From: JAYFQE01 sp034927345
GTDB lineage: Bacteria > Bacillota > Clostridia > Saccharofermentanales > UBA5734
Direction of reading: 5' to 3'
Length of the DNA stretch: 64,000 bases
Assembly: GCA_034927345.1 (NCBI GenBank)
Contig: JAYFQE010000007.1
Coordinates: 56,561 to 120,560 of the forward strand
The notes beneath the pieces were generated by a model. The model was given only the letters and a program-made list of their open reading frames with translations. It did not search any database and was not told the DNA's origin. Numbering within the stretch: position 1 is the stretch's first letter; the number at the start of each line of letters is the position of its first letter. Positions 33,903-43,100 of this stretch are shown here, in pieces. The translations under genes were made by a program, and so were the position numbers.

Positions 33903-35067
33903 GAATCCACCCCCACGTTTTAAGAAGTTCCACTTTTTCCTGGATCATGCTGCCCAATAGGCCGTCGGGATCCAGCTCGCATATTTTTTCGATCACCGCA
34001 GCGATACCTTGGGTCTCACGCATTTGCCTGAGCATCTCGGCCGAGGGATCGCCGGCATGCTCATAGAAAATAGCCGCCGCAGCGGCTATGCACAGATGCT
34101 CCGGCACAAAGCCCTCCTCCAGCACCAGCCGAGCCGAACCGATCAGGCGGTCGTCCGGACCTAACTTGCGTATGGGATCGCGGGCATTGCGCTCAATAAA
34201 ATCCACAATGGTGTAATCCTGCAGCTTGCGCCGGGAGGTCTCGGTAAAGGCGAGCTGTTCATCCAACGGGAAATTGTGTTTCTTGGACAAAGCGCTTGCT
34301 GTTTCATGGTACACGCCGTTTAAGATATTGATGATGCGCTCATCATGAGCAGCGTCCGCAATGCGGGTAAAGCCGAGCAGCGCGCCCAGATAGGAAACCG
34401 TGCCGTTTGCGGCGTTGTAGGTGTAGAATTTGCGCTCCAGAAAGCCGGCGAAGGCATCCATCAGTTTTAATCCCTGAATGGGCGGCAATTCGCCCACTAT
34501 GCGGGACTTGTCCACGGGCAGATCCCAAAAATTTTGTACATTAACGCAGAGGGGGTCGTTCTTCAGCGCATCCGCATCAGATTCGATGGCGGACCGCATG
34601 ATGACGGCCTCCGTGATGCCCACACATTTGGCAAGGAACACTTGCGCGTCACTGCGAACCGATTCTTCCAGCGCGCTTCGGAGAAGGTCCGCGGGTTTTT
34701 TCCAGTTTTCGCAGGTGATGATGTTGAGATTGCCGCCTTGCAGCGCCTTGCGTTCGATGCCGTTCTTCAAAATACCGACAATGCCTGGCAGATTTTTGCC
34801 GCCCACAGCGGTGAAAACCACATCCGCATCGGCGATGGCTTGCGTAATTTCCTCCTGCCGGGAAAAATTCAGCGCTTTTGCCCCGGACACGACGCAGTCC
34901 TTCTCCGGGCAGCCCAAGATATGCACCGTGTAGCATCCGCGCTCGTTGATAAGGTCGCACAGAGCATCGCTCACTTCCACAAAGGTAAACGGAATGCCGC
35001 TCAAGTATAAAAGATGGCCGATGAAGCCGCGGGCGATCTTGCCCGCTCCCAAAACGATACATTTCAT
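33895..35067 (-). CDS. Mannitol-1-phosphate-dehydrogenase-like protein (first copy)
   Basis: A 390-residue paralogue of the following gene, with VLGAGKIARGFIGHLL at residues 5-20 and YTYNAANGTVSYLG at about 217-230. The two copies align through most of their length but are clearly diverged, so they probably act on different substrates or as unlike subunits rather than being a recent duplication. AAGGAG lies before the start. Its start follows the FGGY kinase stop with one base between them. It is cotranscribed with the kinase and alcohol dehydrogenase. Confidence 0.82.
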   Translation of the reverse strand: MKCIVLGAGKIARGFIGHLLYLSGIPFTFVEVSDALCDLINERGCYTVHILGCPEKDCVVSGAKALNFSRQEEITQAIADADVVFTAVGGKNLPGIVGILKNGIERKALQGGNLNIITCENWKKPADLLRSALEESVRSDAQVFLAKCVGITEAVIMRSAIESDADALKNDPLCVNVQNFWDLPVDKSRIVGELPPIQGLKLMDAFAGFLERKFYTYNAANGTVSYLGALLGFTRIADAAHDERIINILNGVYHETASALSKKHNFPLDEQLAFTETSRRKLQDYTIVDFIERNARDPIRKLGPDDRLIGSARLVLEEGFVPEHLCIAAAAAIFYEHAGDPSAEMLRQMRETQGIAAVIEKICELDPDGLLGSMIQEKVELLKTWGWIHD

Positions 35068-35068
35068 G

Positions 35069-36436
35069 TCAGTTGTTTCTCCTTAACCTGTCGAAATTTT
35101 CATGTAAAGCCGGATAGATCTCTTTGAAACGCTCAAATCGCTCCGGTATGAACAGCCCGTCCCGGGGTGAAATAATACGAACAGGTCCGCGGCAGCGCGC
35201 AATCGCATCCTTCATATCCGCAAAAACGCCGCAGCCCATGCCTGCAAGCATCATCGCTCCCATCGCCGAGGCATCCGGTTCATGCAGCGCGAACACACGC
35301 TTCTGCAAAATGTCCGCCTTGATTTGGTTGAGTTCGTCATCCTGCGCCGAACCGCCAGATAACAGCAGGTTATCGCCGTCCATATGCAGCAGCTCCAGGA
35401 TTTGCCGCAGGTTAAATGCAATACCCTCCTTGACGGCATAGGCGAGCATATCATTTGAGCAGCCGCCGCGAATGCCGACGAACGCACCGCTGGCCTGCGG
35501 ATCGCAAACCGGGCAACGCTCGCCGTTCAGATAGGGCAAAAACAGAGGGGCGCCACGGGCAATGCACGATGCTGCATCGATTTTCTCTTTATAAAGGCCC
35601 AAACCGAATTGGTGCGCCGCACCGGAGGAACCTGTCACGCCATAGCGCACGAAGCCGGAAAAGTAGCGTCCGCTAACCGGCGGCGCAGTGGGAAGCGCGG
35701 ATTTTGCGATTCCGCCGATATGCTCGCTGGTGCCGGTAATATCAAACAGATCGCCCTCATTTGAAACGCCCATGCCCAGCAGCCCGGCAAAAAAATCGTT
35801 GCAGCCGACAATGACACGGGTATTCGCCGGCAGACCCAGCTGACGGGTAACGGAAGCCTGAACAACGCCTGCACAATCGGCCGGCTGCGCGAGCGGCGGC
35901 AGCATGTCGGCCGCAATGCCCAGCCAATCCAGGAAGAAACGGCTGTACCGTCCATGTTCCAAATCGGCAAGGCCGCGCCAGGAGTAAATATCCGTGATCC
36001 GCGTGCCGGTCATCTGCTGTATGAGCAGATCTTTTGGCATACAGATCGAGGAAGCACCGGGATAGGTTTTCCGGATGTATCTCAGTCTCGGGAGAGGAAA
36101 AGACAGGATGTCGGGATGCGGCATCGTGATTTCCCTGATGAAGACAGATTGCTCAAACGCCGCCTTCGTTTCCTGAAGCTCTGTGAAGCCCTCGGGCGCC
36201 GACCACGCGATGATGTGCTCCTCATCAACAAGATAAGTGCCCACCTGCGAAGACAGGCCGAGCGCCGTCACATTTGTCAGGTCAAGCTGCCGCGCGGCCT
36301 GTACGAGCGCCTGCCACCAGCCGGCAAAATCCTTGACGCCATAAGCGCATTTCGCCTTTTCAATACTGCCGTCTTCATGGCGCAGCAGAAGTTTTACAGA
36401 CGATGTGCCCAAGTCGATTCCGAGCAGGTCTATCAT
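35069..36436 (-). CDS. FGGY-family carbohydrate kinase
   Basis: A 455-residue sugar or polyol kinase of the FGGY family. The N-terminal ATPase motif LLGIDLGTSSVKLLLR is at residues 4-19. The C-terminal FGGY domain has the nucleotide-binding LLLSGGSAQDDELNQIKADIL segment at about 358-378. The exact substrate cannot be deduced; xylulokinase-like and erythritol/hexitol kinase-like enzymes have this length and layout. Its start overlaps the alcohol dehydrogenase stop by four bases (ATGA), showing translational coupling. With the dehydrogenases it suggests uptake of an unphosphorylated sugar or polyol, oxidation and then phosphorylation. Confidence 0.85.
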   Translation of the reverse strand: MIDLLGIDLGTSSVKLLLRHEDGSIEKAKCAYGVKDFAGWWQALVQAARQLDLTNVTALGLSSQVGTYLVDEEHIIAWSAPEGFTELQETKAAFEQSVFIREITMPHPDILSFPLPRLRYIRKTYPGASSICMPKDLLIQQMTGTRITDIYSWRGLADLEHGRYSRFFLDWLGIAADMLPPLAQPADCAGVVQASVTRQLGLPANTRVIVGCNDFFAGLLGMGVSNEGDLFDITGTSEHIGGIAKSALPTAPPVSGRYFSGFVRYGVTGSSGAAHQFGLGLYKEKIDAASCIARGAPLFLPYLNGERCPVCDPQASGAFVGIRGGCSNDMLAYAVKEGIAFNLRQILELLHMDGDNLLLSGGSAQDDELNQIKADILQKRVFALHEPDASAMGAMMLAGMGCGVFADMKDAIARCRGPVRIISPRDGLFIPERFERFKEIYPALHENFDRLRRNN

Positions 36437-37446
36437 GGCTTGAGCACGACTTTGACGAAGCCTTCAGGGCGCTTTTCTGCCATTTCAAGCGCCAGCTTGT
36501 AATCTTCCAAAGGCAGCACATGGGTCACCAGCGGCTTCATGGAAATGATGCCGTCGGTCATCAGCATGGCCGCCTTTTTATGCATATTCCAGTTGTTGCC
36601 CGCGCCGATAACCTGTAAATTGTTGATGTGGATGTCATCGATGCGAATGTTCATCATGCGGCCGCGGCCATAGCCTGCAAGCAGCACGCGGCCGCCTTTT
36701 TTTGCCAAACGCAGACACAGGCGGACGCACGCCTCAACGCCTGTTGCGTCGATAACGACGTCCGTGCCGCCTGGATGCAGCTTCTTCATCTCCGACTCCA
36801 AGTCGCATTCGGAGGTAGCAACGACGGCGTACGCGCCCATCTCCTTTGCGATGCTCAGCCGTTTTCTTGAAACGGCGCAGACCACAATTCTTCTCATGCC
36901 CATGGCTTTGGCCACTGCAAGCATGCACAGGCCGATCGATCCCGCGCCTAAGATAAGGCAAGTCTCCGCAAAGCGGGCCTTGGCTTTTTCCATGGTGCCC
37001 AGCGCCACGCCCAGCGGCTCGCAGAGCGCGGCTTCTTCGAAGGATACAGAATCTGCCAATTCGCAGAGACCATAGGCAGGCACGATGACATACTCCGCAT
37101 AGGCGCCGTTGCGTTTGAAGCCGATCTCCTCAAACTCGCGGCAATAGCGCCAGTCCCCGCTGCGGCAGGCGTCGCACTTGAGGCACACCACATCGTTGCT
37201 GCCGATGACGCGCTTGCCGATCCAATTCGCATCTTCACCGCTGCCTACCGCATCCACAATGCCGCTCCACTCGTGGCCAGGCGTCAGCGGGTAATTCGCA
37301 GGGATCCGCCCGGACAGCACCTCCAGATCCGTGGCGCAAACCGCTGCCGCCGCCACCTTCACGCGGGCAAAACCCGGAGGTGGAACGGGAATTTCTACAT
37401 GATGAAGATTTACGACACCGGGCTTTTCAATGACGATCGCTCTCAT
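36433..37446 (-). CDS. Zinc-dependent alcohol dehydrogenase (sorbitol dehydrogenase-like)
   Basis: A 337-residue medium-chain dehydrogenase. Catalytic zinc site: C37 region AAVCATDLEVLSG and GHEWSGIVDAVG at about 58-69. The four structural zinc cysteines are in CLKCDACRSGDWRYC at about 88-102. The NAD motif is GAGSIGLCMLAVA at about 166-178. The sequence is typical of sorbitol/threonine/galactitol-type dehydrogenases oxidising a polyol. It is the first enzyme gene after the ROK regulator and is coupled to the kinase by a four-base overlap. A polyol-to-ketose oxidation is likely; the substrate is not known. Confidence 0.88.
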   Translation of the reverse strand: MRAIVIEKPGVVNLHHVEIPVPPPGFARVKVAAAAVCATDLEVLSGRIPANYPLTPGHEWSGIVDAVGSGEDANWIGKRVIGSNDVVCLKCDACRSGDWRYCREFEEIGFKRNGAYAEYVIVPAYGLCELADSVSFEEAALCEPLGVALGTMEKAKARFAETCLILGAGSIGLCMLAVAKAMGMRRIVVCAVSRKRLSIAKEMGAYAVVATSECDLESEMKKLHPGGTDVVIDATGVEACVRLCLRLAKKGGRVLLAGYGRGRMMNIRIDDIHINNLQVIGAGNNWNMHKKAAMLMTDGIISMKPLVTHVLPLEDYKLALEMAEKRPEGFVKVVLKP

Positions 37447-37471
37447 GGCTGGTCTCCTTATATGTTGTATC

Positions 37472-38527
37472 TTAGATTTCTATCTGGCGGACGGCATGGC
37501 GCATTGCCAGCGTGGCCGCGCCTTTTCTGGCCGCGGCGGCATCGGTTTCCGCCAGGATGGCCATGGCATCCGTGTTGGGCCACAGTTTGGACAGGTGCGC
37601 ACGAAAATCATCCATAAAAACATTCTTATGCCGCATCAAATCGCCGCACAGGATGAGGGTATCCGGACGCAGCAGCCAGCAGGCATTTCCCACGGCGATT
37701 GCAAGCGGCTGCGCAAGTTCGTGCAGGGCTTGCTCGGATAGCTTGCCGCTCACGCCGCAGGCGGAGACATAATCATCTAAACATCGAGCACGGCCATCGC
37801 CCGCCAACTGTGTCTGCTTGATCTCCCACAAGCCGTTTCCGTGCAGGATTTCACCCCGCAGCGCCACCGCCATGCCCACGCTCTTGTCCAGACGGATGAG
37901 GATGACATTTTCGCTGTCGCGGCTTTCCATGTAGTTGAGCAGCATGCAGTCCGGGTCGTGGGCGAGCAGCACCTCTTTACCTAAGTGTTGATGCAGATAC
38001 TCGCGCAGCTGTTGTTTTTCCCAGCCGGGGCATTGTGTAAGGCGAAGGGAGACGCCGCCTTCTTCGTCCACTTCGCCCTGCATGGAGATGCCCACGGAGA
38101 GGATATGCTGTCGGTCGTACTGGTTTAAAACGCCTTGGATAAAGTGCAGCAAGCTGTTCAGCAGCGCGTCCTTGCCGGTGAAATCCGCTTTTGCATGATG
38201 CTCGGAGATGATTTCGCCTTTTAGATTCATCATGCAGGCGCTCAAGCCGGTGTCGTTCACATCGGCGCCCAAGATGAAGTTGTCTTGGCCGTTGATTTCC
38301 AATACGCCCGGCGTTCTGCCGGTCGAACCGTTCTTTTCTTCTTTGCGCTCGCAGAGATAACCGGCGCTGAGAAGCCGGTTGACGACGTTGGTCACACCGC
38401 CCCAACTCATGCCCAGCTCTGCTTCCAGCTGACGGCGGGTCAGCCGGCCGAACCGCTGCACCATCTCCAGTACCGTGATGCAGTTGTCCCTGCACATTTC
38501 GTTTTGTCCGATAAATGTCTTCTTCAT
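37472..38527 (-). CDS. ROK-family transcriptional regulator
   Basis: A 351-residue regulator. The N-terminal winged helix (about 10-75, with RLTRRQLEAELGMSWGGVTNVVNRL) is followed by a ROK sugar-binding domain (about 85-345, with FILGADVNDTGLSACMM). The CxCGxxGC zinc motif of ROK sugar kinases and of NagC/XylR-type members is absent; the equivalent region reads DGRARCLDDYV. It heads the minus-strand polyol operon and its start is 17 bases from a 39-base perfect palindrome, its probable operator. Repression relieved by a sugar or sugar phosphate is expected from the family. Confidence 0.87.
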   Translation of the reverse strand: MKKTFIGQNEMCRDNCITVLEMVQRFGRLTRRQLEAELGMSWGGVTNVVNRLLSAGYLCERKEEKNGSTGRTPGVLEINGQDNFILGADVNDTGLSACMMNLKGEIISEHHAKADFTGKDALLNSLLHFIQGVLNQYDRQHILSVGISMQGEVDEEGGVSLRLTQCPGWEKQQLREYLHQHLGKEVLLAHDPDCMLLNYMESRDSENVILIRLDKSVGMAVALRGEILHGNGLWEIKQTQLAGDGRARCLDDYVSACGVSGKLSEQALHELAQPLAIAVGNACWLLRPDTLILCGDLMRHKNVFMDDFRAHLSKLWPNTDAMAILAETDAAAARKGAATLAMRHAVRQIEI

Positions 38528-38544
38528 CGTTCCTCCAACCGGAT

Positions 38545-38583
38545 CTTGATCTATTATATCACCGCGTGATATAATAGATCAAG
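38545..38583. promoter_or_regulatory. Perfect 39-bp palindrome: operator with two mirror-image promoters
   Basis: Arms of 18 bases (38545-38562 and 38566-38583) are perfectly complementary around the centre CGC. On the plus strand the palindrome contains TTGATC (38546-38551), 18 bases, then TGATATAAT with the -10 at 38570-38575. By symmetry the minus strand has -35 at 38577-38582 and -10 at 38553-38558. RNA polymerase could thus start towards either the ROK operon or the UlaG-like gene, and the same element is the obvious ROK operator. Confidence 0.88.
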
Positions 38584-38596
38584 AGGGGGGAGTTCA

Positions 38597-39424
38597 ATGG
38601 ATATAAAATCGTCGATTCTCAAGGCCTCACCCGGAAACGGGCAGGCAGCCATCTTCTATCTTGGGCAGGAAACCATTCTCATCAAGCAGCAGGATCTTTA
38701 TCTGCTTTTTGATCCCTATCTCTCGGGATATGTGGATCAGTATTTTTCTACTGAAACGGTGGTATGGAAACGCAATTATCCCGAGCCCATTGCCCCGGCG
38801 GAACTGGATTTTATCGATTACGTCTTCTGCACCCATGCGCACGGCGACCACGCCGATCCGTTGACGCTCTCCGCCATCGCGCAGGCATCGCCCGCAGCCG
38901 TGTTCATCGGCAGCGCGCCGGTGCTTGAGGTGTACGCTGCCTGCGGCATTGACGCGCGGCGCATCATGCCCGCCAAGGCCGATCAGATGATTCAATTGGA
39001 TAAAGGATTGATGGTGATGCCCATTCCCGCTGCACATGAGGAGCTTCACCCAACCGCCGACGGCAGCTACGAAGAACTGAGCTTTATCACGGAAATAGCT
39101 GGCATTCGCATCTATCACGCCGGCGACTGCTGTCTGTATGACGGATTGATCGAACGCCTGAATGGGGTTGATGTCGCTTGCCTGCCTATCAACGGACGCG
39201 ATTATTTTCGCCGGAAGAACGACATCATCGGCAACTTTGACGCTCCAGAAGCCATCCGTCTGGCGCATGCGGCAGGCATTTCGCTGCTGATTCCCATGCA
39301 CTTCGACCTCTATTCCGTCAATTGCGTCAATCCCGCCTATTTTGTGGACTGTCAGCAAAAGATTGCGCCGGCACAACGCTACCATATCTTTACCGTAGGG
39401 GAAAAATATCTCTTCGAAAAGTAA
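38597..39424 (+). CDS. Metallo-beta-lactamase-fold hydrolase, UlaG-like
   Basis: A 275-residue MBL-fold protein related to L-ascorbate-6-phosphate lactonase. The metal motif CTHAHGDHADPLT lies at about residues 79-91, with later ligands in IYHAGDCCLYDGL (about 174-186) and IPMHFDLYSVN (about 233-243). In this family such enzymes open lactones or hydrolyse sugar-phosphate-like substrates. It is divergent from, and shares the control palindrome with, the ROK/dehydrogenase/kinase operon, so it probably belongs to the same pathway. No ascorbate-pathway genes (ulaABC, ulaD-F) are present, so the ulaG name is not justified. Confidence 0.82.
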   Translation: MDIKSSILKASPGNGQAAIFYLGQETILIKQQDLYLLFDPYLSGYVDQYFSTETVVWKRNYPEPIAPAELDFIDYVFCTHAHGDHADPLTLSAIAQASPAAVFIGSAPVLEVYAACGIDARRIMPAKADQMIQLDKGLMVMPIPAAHEELHPTADGSYEELSFITEIAGIRIYHAGDCCLYDGLIERLNGVDVACLPINGRDYFRRKNDIIGNFDAPEAIRLAHAAGISLLIPMHFDLYSVNCVNPAYFVDCQQKIAPAQRYHIFTVGEKYLFEK

Positions 39425-39543
39425 CGGTTTTGCGGGTGCTGATGATGAACCGCATACCTGATTTGCGTTAGCTATGGCCATGCTGAAAAAGATCAACAAT
39501 TACGATAAAATAAAGATAAACAATAAATCATAGGGGCGAAAAC

Positions 39544-39939
39544 ATGACTTTTAGACGGACGAAGAATTTTAGTATTTATTTATCTGAAAAGGACAGTAGC
39601 CAGTTATCTTCTCCTGCAAAAATAACAGCAGCACTGAAATCTGAAAATGTAATTGCATTTAATATTTATATTGATGATGCACTTATTGGCTTTGCAATGT
39701 TCTACAAATTTGACGAGAATGGCTATTTTTTGTGGGATTTTGCGATAGATAGCAGGTATCAAAATAAGCATTATGGGACAAAAGCGTTGCGTAAACTTCT
39801 CTTGCTGATGAAAAATGAATATAGTTGTAAAATAGTCACCACAAATTATCAACTATATGCTGTAATAGAGCCTTTTGTTTTAATGTTTCATGATAACGCT
39901 TGCACAATTTTCGTATTTTTTCATAATATGTCTTATTGA
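39544..39939 (+). CDS. Small GNAT-like acetyltransferase, C-terminus possibly degraded
   Basis: A 131-residue, strikingly A+T-rich gene. The sequence has a GNAT core: DDALIGFAMFYKFDENGYFLWDFAIDSR gives beta strands 2-4, and YQNKHYGTKALRKLL the acetyl-CoA-binding motif with Q/KxxGT spacing. After about residue 100 the expected C-terminal motif (N-x-x-A-x-x-x-Y-x-x-x-G-F) is missing, and the tail LYAVIEPFVLMFHD reads like a frameshift or altered end. The ribosome binding site AGGGG and ATG are good. It may be a decayed gene. Confidence 0.55.
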   Translation: MTFRRTKNFSIYLSEKDSSQLSSPAKITAALKSENVIAFNIYIDDALIGFAMFYKFDENGYFLWDFAIDSRYQNKHYGTKALRKLLLLMKNEYSCKIVTTNYQLYAVIEPFVLMFHDNACTIFVFFHNMSY

Positions 39940-39964
39940 CAGGGTATAAACCCAGCGATATGAT
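39936..39964 (+). promoter_or_regulatory. Promoter of the 1153-residue protein gene
   Basis: TTGACA and TATGAT are separated by 17 bases, beginning at the stop codon of the GNAT-like gene. The predicted leader is about 140 bases. Confidence 0.7.
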
Positions 39965-40031
39965 ACGACTGATTATAAATCCGATCCGACGGTTAATTTT
40001 CCCGATAATTCTGTTTAAATCTTATAAGATC

Positions 40032-40085
40032 GCCTGTTTTCCGATATTACTTGATGCATACCATTCTTGTCTGTAAAGAACAGGC
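40032..40085 (+). other. Stem in the 5' leader of the large gene
   Basis: GCCTGTT (40032-40038) is complementary to AACAGGC (40079-40085) across a 40-base loop, ending shortly before the ribosome binding site AAAGGGGAA. It may only be chance; no known riboswitch class is recognised. Confidence 0.25.
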
Positions 40086-40109
40086 TGCCGGCGAAAGGGG
40101 AAAGCGATT

Positions 40110-43100
40110 ATGTACTTCTTTCATGAGGATTTTAAAATATATGGCGACAATAAGCAGCCCTATGGCGTTTATATTGAAGAATGCTCTTCATTCTATCATA
40201 AGCATACACGCCGGACAGAACGCGGTTATTCCCTGAGTTGCAGCGGCAATAAATATTTGTGGGCAACCCCGCCGCTGCATAATTTCCGTGAAACGCTGCG
40301 TTTCTCATATCAATATCCGACCGATGAAGCGGCGTTTACGCTCTTATTCCGCTATGACCGGCGCCGGCACCGCGGTCCGGGATTAAACATCGGTTTCAGC
40401 GATGATGGGACGCTTATCCTGCGTCTGTGCGTTTTCGACGGAATCGACCGCCATGTCGCTGAGGAAAAGCGCTATTCCGGCGATCTATGCGGCGGACACG
40501 TCGCCTATCCCGTCAACGGCGCCGCCTATACCGCTGAATTGGTTCTTCAGGACAATCGTATCGGCGGGCGTATCAACGATATTGATTTCAGTTTTGTCCT
40601 GCCTGAGGAATGGCCGGACGCCTGCGGCGAAGCCGGCATGATGCGCTCAGACTTTATTGGCGAGCTGATTCTTGAGGACGTCGCCGTTCAATCCGATGAC
40701 GAAATGGACCAGGCGGCCATCCTGTCGCCTGTTACCGTTGAAATCCCACTATACAGCGGCGGCAATATGCCTTATGTACTATCTTGGTCAGCCGAACGCA
40801 TCGGCGGCACGCCCTTTTTTACCTTTACGTTTGACGGCGGCGTGCAATACCGCGAGAAATATCACGCTTACCCGCTCAAAACCGGGCAGTATACTGTTGA
40901 AATCGACCGTATCCGCAACCCGTATGTCCGGCTGGGGAAAAACAAATATTATCTGTACAACGGCTCGCTCAATACGGCCGATCCAGGGCTGCACTGGAAG
41001 GATGTTCTCACCGAATGGTTTGCGATCACCAGACTGCCGATATCGAAAACGGTCGCGCTTTCGGCATTTAATCCATCCGACACCCTATCCTTCGGATATG
41101 AGTCTATGGAAGCTGACGGCTATCTGATGCAGTCGGAAGGAGCATGGGAGTTTGTCTTTGACCAGAACGGCGTTTTTCTCGAAACCCGTTCGCCCGAAGA
41201 AATTGACTTCTGCAAAGTCGTATCGCTAAAAAACGACGTTTTTAAACTCATTTCCGATCATTGTGTGCGGAAAAATGAAGTCATTGAGCATTTTGCCGGC
41301 AATCATTACTTCTCCGAGAATGAGCCGATCATCTTTCAGCTGCGCCTGATTACGAAGAAAGACCCGCATTTTGTTGTTTTCGACTGCAAACTGCTGGATG
41401 TATACGGCTGCCCGCTTGAAGACGGCACATCGGATTTAACCGCCGAACAGACGGCGGATCAAGAGTGGGAAGTGCGCCATGCGCCGCTTCCGGTCGCCTG
41501 TTATCGTATCGTCATCCATGTTTTATATGGAACGATCGAAATAGCGAACCGCGATGTTGTTTTTGAAGTCTTTGACAAGCTCGGGCAAAGATGCGCTCCG
41601 CTTGAAAGCGGGCTGCCGTTTTTATTTTCTACCCCAAACGAACAGCGTTATCTGGACCGCGACCCATTTGATCCCTGGAGTCCTTATGCGTCCTGCAATA
41701 TGGAGCATTATTACAGCTGCGTGTCCTTTACCGGCTACGTCGCGGAGGAACGCCGCACCTGGGAAATGACCGAGCCGCTGGCCCGCAAATGGTATGTCTG
41801 GCTGTCCGACCACCGCACGATGGAAGAGCATGACTTGGACAGACATGCCGATATTGTCAGGCACGCCGACTATATGTACTTCCCTATCGACTGCGAATGG
41901 GCGGTGCTGCGTCATGATTATTGGAAAATAGATTCTTACCGGTTCGGCATGGATAAAATCGTCGCCCGATTTCTGGATGAGCGGCCGGATATCCGAGAGC
42001 AAGTCGGCTTCCATGACGGCGAGGCTTTCACGCGGCAGCACCTGGAGCGTTTGTTGAAATGCGCCATGAATGAATGGCATGCCTGGGCAAACCGGTATTT
42101 TCTGGAGTGTTTTCGGCGGCAGAATCGTTATTTCACAGAACGTAATCCCAAATTCAAGCGTGCCAGCTATGGTCCTTATAGTGTCTATGGCATACCGATG
42201 CACACCAATCACTTTATTGACCATTTTGGCTTTCCTCAAGGCCGGCCGCTCGCGGAAGATGTTTTTACGGGATTTTGCCAGTTTGAAGATTACCCGTGTT
42301 CATGCGCCTATCAGACTTACCGCGGCGCGTTTTCGGCGGCGACAATTCTGCTCCACAATCCGGGCCTCGCCATATACCCCGAACAGTATACGACCTCCGA
42401 AGGCGGCTGTCTGGACGGGTTGGTCAAGTTTGCGGCTCCTCCTCTGGGCGCGTATAAAGTACCGTTATGGTTCAATACGACCCATGCGCGCGAATATGTA
42501 TACAACACAGCATACCGGGATGCCGAGGGATACCACTATCTTGATCAATACGGATTTATGCAGCGCGACTTGAAGCCGCAGGACCTCGAGTATTTTGTCC
42601 GCCACTGGAAAACGGTTCTTGACCACAAGCCCGAGCGTCCGCTCAGAACAACTTGCTTTGTGGCCGAATGTGATCCGGCCGACGACCGTGTTGAGGACTG
42701 GGCGAAAGACAAAATCGGATATCAACATATCTTCAATGTCAGCGACAGCGGACTCGGTTTTATCTATGAAGTGTCGCGCATGTGCGGTTTGCCGTGTGGC
42801 TTCATGGCCAACTGGGACGCGGTTACAACATTGACGGCCGACGACTGCGATCTGATTGTTCTGCCCTCAACAGCATCCGCGCCTCCGGAAGCCATCGCTC
42901 AGATCCGCAGGCTTTACAAAGCCGGCGTCTCGCTGTTCGCGGTCAGCAGCGTTGACGGACTCGAAGATATTTTCAAAGTAAAACCCGCTCGCCGGACCGT
43001 TCCGGTCAGCACCATCACCGACAAGAACGGCGGCATTGAGTACATTCTCCCGCTTGAAGCCGAATTCAACTATACCACCGACTGCGGCGAAGTGCCGATA

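Noticed and set aside
32832..35067. Mannitol PTS operon
   Set aside because: MtlD-like genes are present, but no mtlA, mtlF or mtlR is; the regulator is ROK type and an FGGY kinase is included.
38597..39424. Naming the MBL-fold gene ulaG (ascorbate pathway)
   Set aside because: Sequence is only family-level similar, and no other ascorbate genes are near; the neighbours point to a polyol or sugar pathway.
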